Shown here one piece after another: positions 1-7,567 of a DNA stretch of 24,614 nt (positions within the stretch are counted from its first letter, which is position 1; each line of letters begins with the position of its first letter). A program made the translations under genes and the position numbers. Under the pieces are notes generated by a model. The model saw nothing but the letters and a program-made list of their open reading frames with translations. It made no database searches and was not told the DNA's origin. This stretch comes from Candidatus Gastranaerophilales bacterium (GTDB taxonomy: Bacteria > Cyanobacteriota > Vampirovibrionia > Gastranaerophilales > Gastranaerophilaceae): contig CANROV010000007.1 of NCBI GenBank assembly GCA_947632315.1, positions 1 through 24,614 on the forward strand, given 5' to 3'.

Positions 1-558
1 AACATATATTCGGGAGAAATATTAAATGAAGATGACCTTCCTAAATATATGACGGCATATACACCTTGTTTTAGACGTGAAGCAGGTTCTGCGGGTAAAG
101 ATACAAGAGGATTAATAAGACAGCATCAATTCAATAAAGTAGAACTTGTTAAGCTTTGCACTCCTGAAACAAGTGTAGAAGAACACGAAAAATTAACAAG
201 GAATGCCGAAAGAATACTTGAATTGTTAGAGCTTCCATATAGAAGAGTTGCCCTATCAACGGGAGATATAGGATTTTCCGCAAGAAAATGCTATGATTTA
301 GAAGTATGGCTTCCATCATACAATTCCTATAAAGAGATATCAAGCTGTTCAAACTTTGGAGATTTCCAAGCAAGAAGAGCAAATATAAGATACCGTTCAA
401 AAGAAACGGGCAAACCGGTATTTGTTCATACATTAAACGGTTCAGGACTGGCTGTAGGAAGAACATTTGCCGCAATCCTTGAAAATTTCCAAAATGAAGA
501 CGGGACGGTAACAATACCAAAAGTTTTGAGAAAATATACAGGATGGGATATTCTTTAA
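1..558 (+). CDS. serS: Seryl-tRNA synthetase, C-terminal part (5' end outside window)
   Basis: This is the C-terminal catalytic portion of a class II aminoacyl-tRNA synthetase that charges tRNA-Ser with serine in the cytoplasm. The reading frame is open from base 1, so the gene starts before the window; the first internal Met (base 49) is not the start. Visible motifs are class II motif 2 (TPCFRREAGSAGKDTRG, followed by RQHQFNKVEL) and, near the C terminus, motif 3 (LNGSGLAVGRTFAAILEN) ahead of the usual SerRS tail ending PKVLRKYTG. These are typical of bacterial SerRS, and the C terminus looks complete. The TAA stop shares its last A with the ATG of tmk (TAATG), implying translational coupling and a common transcript. 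The N-terminal coiled-coil tRNA-binding arm is not in the window and cannot be assessed. Confidence 0.95.
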   Translation, partial: NIYSGEILNEDDLPKYMTAYTPCFRREAGSAGKDTRGLIRQHQFNKVELVKLCTPETSVEEHEKLTRNAERILELLELPYRRVALSTGDIGFSARKCYDLEVWLPSYNSYKEISSCSNFGDFQARRANIRYRSKETGKPVFVHTLNGSGLAVGRTFAAILENFQNEDGTVTIPKVLRKYTGWDIL

Positions 559-1187
559 TGACAAAAGGTTATTTTATTACATTTGAAGGAATAGACGGTT
601 CCGGAAAAACTACTCAGTTAGAGCTTGCAGAAAAGTTTCTTAAAGAAAAAGGTTATGATGTTGTAACAACAAGAGAACCGGGAGCTTTGGAAATAGGCGA
701 AAAAATACGAAATATTCTGCTTAATTATAACGGAGTTGTTTCAGATAAATGTGAAATGTTTTTATTCTTGGCAGATAGAGCGCAGCACGTAGAAACATTT
801 ATAAAACCCGCTTTAGAATCAGGGAAAATCGTATTATGCGACAGATATACAGATTCAACAATAGCATATCAAGGTTATGCAAGAGGTCAGGATATTGAAT
901 TATTGATGAAATTAAATAATATAGCAATAAGAGGGCTTCTTCCCGATTTAACATTGTTATATGATATTCCGACAGAAATTTCTCAACAAAGGATTGGAAA
1001 AGAAAAAGACAGAATGGAATCATCAGGAATCATTTTTCACGAAAAAGTACATCAAGGATATTTAACAATCCAGAAAGAAAATCCTGCCAGAATAAAAAAA
1101 ATAGATGGAACAAAATCCATAGATGAAGTATTTGAAGAAACTAAAAAAATAATTTTACAACTAATACAAGAAAAGCGAGGAGTCTAA
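558..1187 (+). CDS. tmk: Thymidylate kinase
   Basis: The enzyme phosphorylates dTMP to dTDP with ATP, in cytoplasmic dTTP synthesis. The protein is about 209 aa, normal for bacterial Tmk. Walker A is GIDGSGKTT (about residues 11-19), the dTMP-binding TREPG follows, the DRY motif is in DRYTDSTIAYQGYARG, and a basic LID segment is seen around QRIGKEKDRMES. I place the start at the ATG at 558, five codons inside the longest possible ORF (which begins at 543). The shorter form begins MTKGYFITFEG, like other Tmk proteins, and gives a TAATG junction with serS rather than a longer overlap. The usual TREPGGT is here TREPGAL, a mild deviation in the P-loop-proximal substrate region. The next gene begins at the base after the stop. 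Confidence 0.95.
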   Translation: MTKGYFITFEGIDGSGKTTQLELAEKFLKEKGYDVVTTREPGALEIGEKIRNILLNYNGVVSDKCEMFLFLADRAQHVETFIKPALESGKIVLCDRYTDSTIAYQGYARGQDIELLMKLNNIAIRGLLPDLTLLYDIPTEISQQRIGKEKDRMESSGIIFHEKVHQGYLTIQKENPARIKKIDGTKSIDEVFEETKKIILQLIQEKRGV

Positions 1188-1520
1188 ATGGCAGAAGCAT
1201 ACAGACGCTGGTATGACAATGATCCGATATTAAAAGAAGCATTGGAACTGTTAAAATTACAAACAGATGATACGAAATCGGCAGCAGCTGAATTTATAAT
1301 TTCACTGCAAGAACAGGTTGCACAAGACGTCATTGAAAGAATTTATGATATCACACAAAAATTCTCCAAAACAGGAAACAGATGGTATGATAATGACCCC
1401 GTAATGCTTAAAGCAATAGAACTTTTAAGAGCAGCTCCGCCAAAAACTCAAAGAATTGCAGCTCTAAAACTTCTTCTTGCTATGGAAAACGACACATTAG
1501 AAAATTCTGAAACAGAGTAA
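1188..1520 (+). CDS. Small protein with two RWYDNDP repeats, function unknown
   Basis: A 110 aa protein I cannot assign. It contains a clear internal duplication: RWYDNDP at residues 7-13 and again at 65-71, each followed by about 28 residues of matching helix (P-hydrophobic-K-E/A-A-xELL, then a second amphipathic helix ending LLLAME or IISLQ). The repeats are joined by a charged helical linker (about 42-64). There is no signal peptide or membrane segment, so it is probably cytoplasmic. The ATG directly abuts the tmk stop and is preceded by GCGAGGAG, a good ribosome site lying inside the end of tmk; folE2 begins one base after its stop. It is therefore probably cotranscribed with tmk and folE2. 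The two copies differ at synonymous positions, so the duplication is old and under protein-level constraint. Confidence 0.85.
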   Translation: MAEAYRRWYDNDPILKEALELLKLQTDDTKSAAAEFIISLQEQVAQDVIERIYDITQKFSKTGNRWYDNDPVMLKAIELLRAAPPKTQRIAALKLLLAMENDTLENSETE

Positions 1521-1521
1521 A

Positions 1522-2331
1522 ATGCAAGAACAACTTAAAGATATACAAAATCAAAAAGATACACGTGGTATAGATATTCAAAAAGTCGGAGTCAACGGAG
1601 TAGAAGTACCATTAATTATTGAACGTAAAAATGCTGAAAGCCAAGTCGTTTCGGCGAAAGCTCGGCTTAGTGTTACCCTGCCTCATAATTACAGAGGAAC
1701 TCATATGTCAAGATTTATAGAAGTCCTAAGCGATTTTTCCAGCAGAAATCTTTTAGGCGTTGATATAAAAGGGTTACTTTGCGAGGTAAAAAAAAGATTA
1801 GATTCTAAAAGCGCACACGTAAAGTTTGAGTTTAAATATTTTATAAACAAAAAAGCACCTGTAAGCTTAATGGAATTCCCTGTCGGTTATGACTGTTCCT
1901 TTCAAGGCGACTTGGACGGTGATAACTATAAATTTATACTGGGAGTAAAAGTTCCTATAACAACTTTGTGTCCTTGTTCTAAAGAAATATCAAAATATTC
2001 GGCGCATAATCAAAGAACAATGGTAAAAGTTAAAGTCAGCTATAATGAAAATGATATAATTTGGATAGAAGATTTGGTGGATAAAATTGAATCTTGCGGT
2101 TCAAGTCAGGTCTATTCAATATTAAAAAGATGTGATGAAAAGTATGTTACGGAAACTGCTTATGAAAATCCAAAATTTGTTGAAGATGTACTAAGAGAAG
2201 TAGTCGGAATATTGAAAGCAGATGAAAAAATTACTTTTTATGAAGTAGAAGTTGAAGCACAAGAAAGTATTCACAATCATAATGCGTGGGCATTTCAAAC
2301 AGAAAATAAAACAGTTGGAGAAATAAAATGA
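1522..2331 (+). CDS. folE2: GTP cyclohydrolase I, type IB (FolE2)
   Basis: Converts GTP to 7,8-dihydroneopterin triphosphate, the entry step to folate and, in many bacteria, to queuosine. The signature of the FolE2/COG1469 family is present: CPCSKEIS at about residues 150-157 (the first Cys is the expected metal/catalytic ligand) followed closely by AHNQRT (161-166), and near the C terminus ESIHNHNAWAF. At 269 aa it has the normal length. This family is structurally distinct from classical FolE and, by published work on the family, can work with metals other than zinc. The gene starts one base after the RWYDNDP protein. Its TGA overlaps the ATG of the next gene (ATGA), so translation of the two is probably coupled. 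No classical folE is seen in this window. Confidence 0.93.
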   Translation: MQEQLKDIQNQKDTRGIDIQKVGVNGVEVPLIIERKNAESQVVSAKARLSVTLPHNYRGTHMSRFIEVLSDFSSRNLLGVDIKGLLCEVKKRLDSKSAHVKFEFKYFINKKAPVSLMEFPVGYDCSFQGDLDGDNYKFILGVKVPITTLCPCSKEISKYSAHNQRTMVKVKVSYNENDIIWIEDLVDKIESCGSSQVYSILKRCDEKYVTETAYENPKFVEDVLREVVGILKADEKITFYEVEVEAQESIHNHNAWAFQTENKTVGEIK

Positions 2332-3572
2332 AAGAATTATTTAACGATTACGTACAATCATTAGAAACATACATAATGATTCAGATTAAAATGGATACAG
2401 CGAAATTAGCACCCGAATTAACAGCGAAAGGCAGAGCGCCTATATCCCTGGCTATGGGAGCGCCCGTAGAAAGACCGCCTCAATTGGTTACGGATAAAAT
2501 AACACAATACGCTAATACAGACGGAATGCACACATATACTTTGGTTAAAGGTGAAAATTACTTACTTGATGCTATTGCCAAAAATATGAAAAAACGTACG
2601 GGCGTTGATTTTGATACAAAATCTGAAATATGTGCCTTAATTGGTTCAAAAGAAGGTATTGCAAACTTAATCAGAGCTTTAATTAATCCAAAAACAAATA
2701 TGAAAGATAGAGATATTATTTTAATCCCCGACCCAGGATATGCTTCATATAAAGAAATGGTTAAAGTTTCAGGAGGTATGAGCTATGGTATTCCTCTGAC
2801 ACCCGCAAATAATTATATGCCTGATTTTGAAGAAGTTATAAAAAATCTGGAAAAAGACGGCTATGACAAAAATAAAGTTAAAGCACTTATAATTAACTAT
2901 CCGAATAATCCGTTAGGAGCAATTTGTACAAAAGAATATCTTCAAAAAGCAGTTGAATTCTGTAAAAAACACAAAATTCTTTTGATTTCAGACGCCGCTT
3001 ATATTGATTTAACCTTTGAAGGGGCGCCAAAAGCTCACAGCGTATTTGAAATTGAAGGTGCAAAAAATGTTGCCGTTGAATTTTTCAGTTTTTCTAAGCC
3101 ATATTCAATGACAGGCTGGAGAATAGGCTGGGTTTGCGGTAATTCTGAAGCTGTAGGAGTATTGGGAAAGCTAAAATCAACAATAGATACAGGTATATAT
3201 AAACCGATTCAAAAAGCGGCATCAGATATTCTAAATTCTAAAGAAGGAGATGAATATATTGTTGAAGCAAACCGCAGATTTGAACGCAAGCAAAAAATTG
3301 TGGTAGACGGATTTAAAGACCTGGGCTGGCCTATGGATAAAATAAATCCTCCAAAAGCAACGTTTTATCTATGGCTTCCTATTCCGCCGAAATACAAAAC
3401 AGCAAAAGAATTTACTGATGACGTATTAAAAACTTCAGGTGTTGTTTTAGTTCCTGGTTCAGGCTTCGGCGAAAACGGCGAAGGATGGTTCAGAATGTCT
3501 ATTGTCGCTTCCGAAGACCAAATGCATGAAGTAATAAAACGATTAAAAGAAGACGGTTTCTATTTTGAATAA
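2328..3572 (+). CDS. dapL: PLP aminotransferase class I/II, probably LL-diaminopimelate aminotransferase
   Basis: A 414 aa fold-type I pyridoxal-phosphate aminotransferase. Visible landmarks are an N-terminal LAMGAP segment, the NYPNNPLGA loop (190-198), the cofactor Asp in SDAAY (221-225), the Schiff-base lysine in SFSKPYSMTGWRIGW (Lys257), and the carboxylate-binding C-terminal Arg in GWFRMS. The SFSKxYxMTGWRIG context and overall length match the LL-diaminopimelate aminotransferase group, which makes LL-DAP directly from tetrahydrodipicolinate for lysine and peptidoglycan and is found in Cyanobacteria and Chlamydiae among others. I infer that role. A different aspartate/aromatic-type transaminase specificity cannot be excluded without an alignment, because this superfamily shares most of these motifs. 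It overlaps folE2 by 4 bases and the next gene by 8. Confidence 0.75.
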   Translation: MKELFNDYVQSLETYIMIQIKMDTAKLAPELTAKGRAPISLAMGAPVERPPQLVTDKITQYANTDGMHTYTLVKGENYLLDAIAKNMKKRTGVDFDTKSEICALIGSKEGIANLIRALINPKTNMKDRDIILIPDPGYASYKEMVKVSGGMSYGIPLTPANNYMPDFEEVIKNLEKDGYDKNKVKALIINYPNNPLGAICTKEYLQKAVEFCKKHKILLISDAAYIDLTFEGAPKAHSVFEIEGAKNVAVEFFSFSKPYSMTGWRIGWVCGNSEAVGVLGKLKSTIDTGIYKPIQKAASDILNSKEGDEYIVEANRRFERKQKIVVDGFKDLGWPMDKINPPKATFYLWLPIPPKYKTAKEFTDDVLKTSGVVLVPGSGFGENGEGWFRMSIVASEDQMHEVIKRLKEDGFYFE

Positions 3573-4161
3573 TACGGTAATAATAGATTATGAAGCAGGA
3601 AATATAAGGAGTGTTGCGAATATGTTGACATTCCTTAAAATTCCGTTTGAAATAACATCCGACAAAAGTAAAATTCTCCAAGCCGAAAGAATTATATTCC
3701 CCGGTCAAGGGCATTTTGCTCAAGCCATGGAAAATCTTCAAAAAAAAGGGTTGATTGAAGTCATAAAAGATTGTTGCGAGCAAAATATTCCTTTTCTTGG
3801 TATATGTTTAGGACTTCAAATATTATTTGAAAGAAGTGAAGAAGCTTTAGGCGTTGAAGGACTCGGAATTTTTAAAGGTGAAGTTAAACGTTTTAAAAGC
3901 GGAAAAATTCCGCAAGTCGGCTGGAATAAATTGATATCAACAGGAACAGATAAAAATTTAAAAAATGATTATTTTTATTTTGTTAATTCTTATTATGTTG
4001 AACCTGAAGATAAAAGTATAATAAGTACATATTGTGAATATAACATTAAATTTTGTTCATCAATAAAGAAGAAGAATATAACGGCAGTACAGTTTCATCC
4101 GGAGAAAAGCGCAAATTCCGGACTTGCTTTTTTCAGGAACTGGTATAGCTTAAATAATTGA
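3565..4161 (+). CDS. hisH: Imidazole glycerol phosphate synthase, glutaminase subunit HisH
   Basis: A class I glutamine amidotransferase that in the usual pathway hydrolyses glutamine and channels ammonia to HisF for imidazole glycerol phosphate formation in histidine synthesis. At 198 aa it has the normal length. It begins with the HisH-type IIDYEAGNIRSV and has the oxyanion strand FPGQGHF, the nucleophile Cys81 in GICLGLQ, and His178/Glu180 in QFHPEKS; GKIPQVGWN is also typical of HisH. The start is TTG at 3565, inside the end of dapL. No ATG or GTG is available before the conserved IIDY strand, so TTG is strongly favoured. It is isolated here: no hisF, hisA or other his gene is present, and radical SAM genes follow 7 bases downstream. 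Use as the amidotransferase of another synthase is possible but unsupported. Confidence 0.87.
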   Translation: MNNTVIIDYEAGNIRSVANMLTFLKIPFEITSDKSKILQAERIIFPGQGHFAQAMENLQKKGLIEVIKDCCEQNIPFLGICLGLQILFERSEEALGVEGLGIFKGEVKRFKSGKIPQVGWNKLISTGTDKNLKNDYFYFVNSYYVEPEDKSIISTYCEYNIKFCSSIKKKNITAVQFHPEKSANSGLAFFRNWYSLNN

Positions 4162-4168
4162 GGGGAAT

Positions 4169-5206
4169 ATGCTAAAAAAATTAATTTCATTATTTAAACA
4201 AAAAGAACAGCCAAAGAAATATGTAAGCTGTGAATATGTTCAGCACGGATTTAACGTAGATTATGAAGATATAAAAATGTGCTGTTTTAACTGTCATGAA
4301 GGCGGAGGCAGACAGATTCTTATTGATAACTATAAAGGTGAGATGATTAACTGGAATAAGTTTTTCAAAGAAAAGCGTAAAATGCGTGAATTAAACAAAA
4401 ACGGAATTATTCTTGAACGCTGTAAAGGCTGTATATTTTTAAAAGAACGTGAATGGGATGATGAAGACTATATAAATTATATGGTATTTAATCATTGGAC
4501 TCAGTGCAACTGCAAGTGCAAGTACTGTTTTACAAATGAACAATCCGATTATTTTAATACAAGAAAAAATTATAATATGTTTCCTGTCATAAAAAAATTA
4601 GCAGATATGGGGAAAATAAGAGGCGGAGGCGAAATAGGATTCGGCGGGGGTGAACCTGCTTTATTACCTGAGTTTGAACCTATGGTAAATCTATTATTAG
4701 ATGTAGGTTGTGATAATATCCGTGTGCATTCATCGGGGGTTAAATACTCACAAGCTATAGAAAGAGGCTTATCAGAAAGTAAGCTTACTCTTGTTGTTTC
4801 TGTTGATTCAGGCTGTCCTGAAACTTATATAAATATAAAAAGAGTAAATCATTTTGCCAAAGTTTGGGAAAATATGGCACGTTACACTCAAAGTCAGGGT
4901 GAAAACAAATATAAAGCAAAAACAAAGTATATTATCTACCCCGGATACAATGATAACAAAGAAGAAGTTGACAAATTTTTTGATTACACAGTAAAAGCAG
5001 GCGTAAAAAGTGTTGTACTTGATGTTGAAGGCGGTTGGTACGAACAAAACAAATACAATGTTCCTGATTATATATATGAATTATTGGAATATATGTATGA
5101 AAAGGCACTGGGATACGATATGCAAAATATTGAATTTTATGACAGAGCAAGTCATATGAAATCACATAAAGAAGAGTATATAAAGTTAAGAGAACATGCC
5201 GAATAA
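4169..5206 (+). CDS. Radical SAM protein with N-terminal cysteine module (paralogue 1)
   Basis: A 345 aa radical S-adenosylmethionine enzyme of unknown substrate. The [4Fe-4S]/SAM motif CxxxCxxC is C113-C117-C120 (CNCKCKYC), preceded by FNHWTQ. The SAM-binding GGE is in GFGGGEPAL, and barrel motifs DSGCPETYINIKR and GYNDNKEEV follow. Upstream of the core is a separate cysteine set: C21, then C38-C39-x2-C42-H43, then C85-x2-C88. Its spacing suggests a twitch/SPASM-like auxiliary Fe-S site, but at the N terminus rather than the C terminus. There is no signal peptide, so it is presumably cytoplasmic and oxygen-sensitive. The start ATG is preceded by GAGGGGAAT. It lies 7 bases after hisH and overlaps the next, paralogous gene by 11 bases, so the two are surely coexpressed. 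The reaction cannot be named from sequence. Confidence 0.9.
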   Translation: MLKKLISLFKQKEQPKKYVSCEYVQHGFNVDYEDIKMCCFNCHEGGGRQILIDNYKGEMINWNKFFKEKRKMRELNKNGIILERCKGCIFLKEREWDDEDYINYMVFNHWTQCNCKCKYCFTNEQSDYFNTRKNYNMFPVIKKLADMGKIRGGGEIGFGGGEPALLPEFEPMVNLLLDVGCDNIRVHSSGVKYSQAIERGLSESKLTLVVSVDSGCPETYINIKRVNHFAKVWENMARYTQSQGENKYKAKTKYIIYPGYNDNKEEVDKFFDYTVKAGVKSVVLDVEGGWYEQNKYNVPDYIYELLEYMYEKALGYDMQNIEFYDRASHMKSHKEEYIKLREHAE

Positions 5207-7484
5207 ATATATCAGCTGTGATTGGTTAAGAAATGCTATAGATTTTGAACTTGACAGAATTGAAATATGTTGTTTCAGATGTCATAAGGGTTCCGGTGCT
5301 ATAAAACTTGCTGATATTGAAAATAACAGTATTAATTATGACAATTTATTCTCTGAAAGAGAAAAATTGATTAATGAAAATAAATCGGGGAGAATAAATT
5401 CAAGCTGTGAAGGCTGTTTTAATTTAAAAAAAAATGATTGGGATTCACAAGCGCCTGTTATAAAATACATACATTTTAATCATTGGACTTATTGTAACTC
5501 TGATTGTTTATACTGTTATACAAGGAATGATAATAAATATCAAAATGGAATTCAACATTATAAGGCGCTTCCGATATTAAAAGAGATTTTAAAGAAAGTG
5601 AAATTTTCATCTGATGGTGAAATTACATTTGCCGGAGGTGAACCTTCCATTCTTGATGAATTTGATGAAATTATAGAATACCTGCTTGAAACAGGTGCTA
5701 AAAAGATTATTGTTCATACTTCAGGGATAAAATATGCATCCGTACTTGAAAAAGGTATCAGCGAAAATAAAATACAGGTTATAATTTCGCAGGATTCAGG
5801 GTTTGAAGATACATATAAGCGTATTAAAAATAACGAACACTGCAATCAAATTTGGCAGAATACTCAAAAATATGCAAAACTTACCTCAGGTAATAACGTT
5901 ATGTCCAAATATGTAATAATTCCTAAAATTAATGACAGTAAAAAAGAAATTGACGAGTGGCTGAAAAAAACAAAAACAGCAGGAGTTAAATCCGTAATTA
6001 TTGATGTAGAGCATGATTTTTATGAAAAAAATAAAGATAATTATCATGCCGTTTCAAATATATTAGCACTGTGCGAATACATAAAACAAGAGGCAAAACG
6101 GCTTAATATTGAAGTAATGTTATACAATGCCGCAACATATCTTTATCAAAGATATAAATTTTTTATTCCTTTTATAAAATACAAAAATTATTTTTTAGAA
6201 TTAATAATACTCTCTCTGCCTTTATTGATAGGTAATTTAGGGCATACATTAATCGGAGCAACAGACATATTAATTGTTGCGAAATACAACATAAATTCAC
6301 TGGCAGCCATAAGTATTGCAAATTCAATATTATTCACCATATTTATATTGGGACTTGGTATTTTAAATGCAATATCCATAATACTTTCAAACCTGAGAGG
6401 CTCAAGACGGCAAACAAAAAAATATCTTTTAACCAGCATTGTTTTCTCTTCAATTTTAGCAGTCATATTCTCAGTAATCTGCTATTGTTCAAAATACTTT
6501 ATTGACGGCTTATCTTTTGAAAAAGAACTAACTTTTCATATAAAAGAATATATAACAATAGTGTCTTTTTCAATGTTTGGAATGTTTTTATATCAGGGAA
6601 TAAAAGAATTTTTACAGTCTTATGAAATAGTAAAATTCCCTAATTTGTTACTGCTTGGAGCAGTAATTGTAAATTTAGTCTTTGATATTATATTTGTATT
6701 CGGATTTGGAAATATTCCGGCCATGGGTTCAAAGGGTGCGGCAATTGCAACATTAAGCGTAAGAACTTTAATGGGATTAATAATGTTTATATACATATTT
6801 AAACTTATTAATTTTAAGAATAAAATTGATTTTTCATATATAAAAAACTTAATAAAAATCGGCACTCCCATAGGACTTGCATTAATGTTTGAATTTTTAG
6901 CGTTTAATATAATAACAGTGCTTGTAGGAAGAGAAGCGGGAATATTATCGGCTGTTCATAACATAATAATAACAATATCATCAGCAACATTTATGGTGCC
7001 GCTGGCGGTTTCCGTTGCTACTGCAATAAAAGTATCATACAACTACGGAGCAAAAAAGACTGATGAAATAAGGAGATATTCGTATGCGGCGCTGATTATG
7101 GGCGTAGGATTTATGGCAATAGCCGCTTTAATATTGGCACTATTTCCAAAACAGTTAATTTCATTGTTTACTGATAATCAGGAAGTATTAAAAATTTCAA
7201 TGCCTTTAGTATTAATAGCAGCGATGTATCAAATATTTGACGGATTTCAGGTTGTTGCAGGCGGTATATTAAAAGGTTTTAAACTTACTAAAATAGTTTC
7301 TGTAACTGTATTATTCGGATATTGGGGTGTGGGAATGCCTGTAGCCTATGTATTAGTCAACAAATATAATTATTCACTAAAAGGATATTGGATAGCTTTA
7401 GCCGTTTCATTATGCTTTATGGGCATAGTTCAGGCAATAACAGCAAAGTATAAATACAATAAAATTAAAAAAATGTATCAATAA
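5196..7484 (+). CDS. Radical SAM - MATE exporter fusion protein (paralogue 2)
   Basis: A 762 aa two-domain protein. Residues 1 to about 315 are a radical SAM enzyme paralogous to the upstream gene: N-terminal C8, C25-C26-x2-C29-H30, C71-x2-C74, SAM cluster motif C100-C104-C107 (CNSDCLYC, again after FNHWT), SAM-binding FAGGEPSIL (145-153), and DSGFEDTYKRIK. From about residue 330 to the end (some 430 residues) it is a full-length multi-antimicrobial extrusion (MATE) transporter with about 12 hydrophobic segments, starting LPLLIGNLGHTLIGATD and SLAAISIANSI, the usual MATE TM1/TM2 pattern. The frame is continuous, with no stop or frameshift at the junction, and there is virtually no linker. The enzyme half would face the cytoplasm. 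I infer modification and export of one product; the substrate is unknown. It overlaps the previous gene by 11 bases. Confidence 0.9.
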   Translation: MPNKYISCDWLRNAIDFELDRIEICCFRCHKGSGAIKLADIENNSINYDNLFSEREKLINENKSGRINSSCEGCFNLKKNDWDSQAPVIKYIHFNHWTYCNSDCLYCYTRNDNKYQNGIQHYKALPILKEILKKVKFSSDGEITFAGGEPSILDEFDEIIEYLLETGAKKIIVHTSGIKYASVLEKGISENKIQVIISQDSGFEDTYKRIKNNEHCNQIWQNTQKYAKLTSGNNVMSKYVIIPKINDSKKEIDEWLKKTKTAGVKSVIIDVEHDFYEKNKDNYHAVSNILALCEYIKQEAKRLNIEVMLYNAATYLYQRYKFFIPFIKYKNYFLELIILSLPLLIGNLGHTLIGATDILIVAKYNINSLAAISIANSILFTIFILGLGILNAISIILSNLRGSRRQTKKYLLTSIVFSSILAVIFSVICYCSKYFIDGLSFEKELTFHIKEYITIVSFSMFGMFLYQGIKEFLQSYEIVKFPNLLLLGAVIVNLVFDIIFVFGFGNIPAMGSKGAAIATLSVRTLMGLIMFIYIFKLINFKNKIDFSYIKNLIKIGTPIGLALMFEFLAFNIITVLVGREAGILSAVHNIIITISSATFMVPLAVSVATAIKVSYNYGAKKTDEIRRYSYAALIMGVGFMAIAALILALFPKQLISLFTDNQEVLKISMPLVLIAAMYQIFDGFQVVAGGILKGFKLTKIVSVTVLFGYWGVGMPVAYVLVNKYNYSLKGYWIALAVSLCFMGIVQAITAKYKYNKIKKMYQ

Positions 7485-7502
7485 TGGTAACTTTTCGTTA
7501 AT

Positions 7503-7512
7503 ATGCATGCAT
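7503..7512. repeat. Perfect 10-bp palindrome ATGCATGCAT upstream of pyrH
   Basis: The 83-base spacer between the fusion gene and pyrH contains the perfect palindrome ATGCATGCAT about 18 bases ahead of a TATAAT box, where the -35 region would lie. It could be an operator half-site or chance; nothing else in the window repeats it as an obvious site. Confidence 0.3.
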
Positions 7513-7529
7513 TCAAACCGAATTTAATA

Positions 7530-7535
7530 TATAAT
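7530..7535 (+). promoter_or_regulatory. Candidate -10 box for the pyrH-frr-cdsA-rnc-rpe-nagA run
   Basis: A perfect TATAAT lies 32 bases before the pyrH ATG, in the only sizeable gap between the radical SAM/MATE pair and the housekeeping run. No good -35 hexamer is present at 16-18 bases, so the promoter may depend on an activator or be weak. The local AT content makes chance TATAAT matches common. Confidence 0.35.
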
Positions 7536-7567
7536 AATTTTGTTTATCAGATAATATATAGGTTTAT

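Noticed and set aside
3499..3783. Minus-strand frame of 94 codons across dapL/hisH
   Set aside because: Lies entirely opposite two well-supported genes, with no ribosome site or family motif; a shadow frame.
6110..6200. The radical SAM/MATE junction as two genes split by a frameshift or missed stop
   Set aside because: The frame is continuous on both sides, there is no ribosome site for a separate MATE start, and both halves are complete; an assembly chimera cannot be excluded but nothing in the sequence suggests one.
1522..7484. folE2, dapL, hisH and the radical SAM genes read as one dedicated natural-product pathway
   Set aside because: The first three are complete housekeeping genes with ordinary motifs; contiguity alone does not justify a pathway, so only the radical SAM/MATE pair is proposed as a unit.
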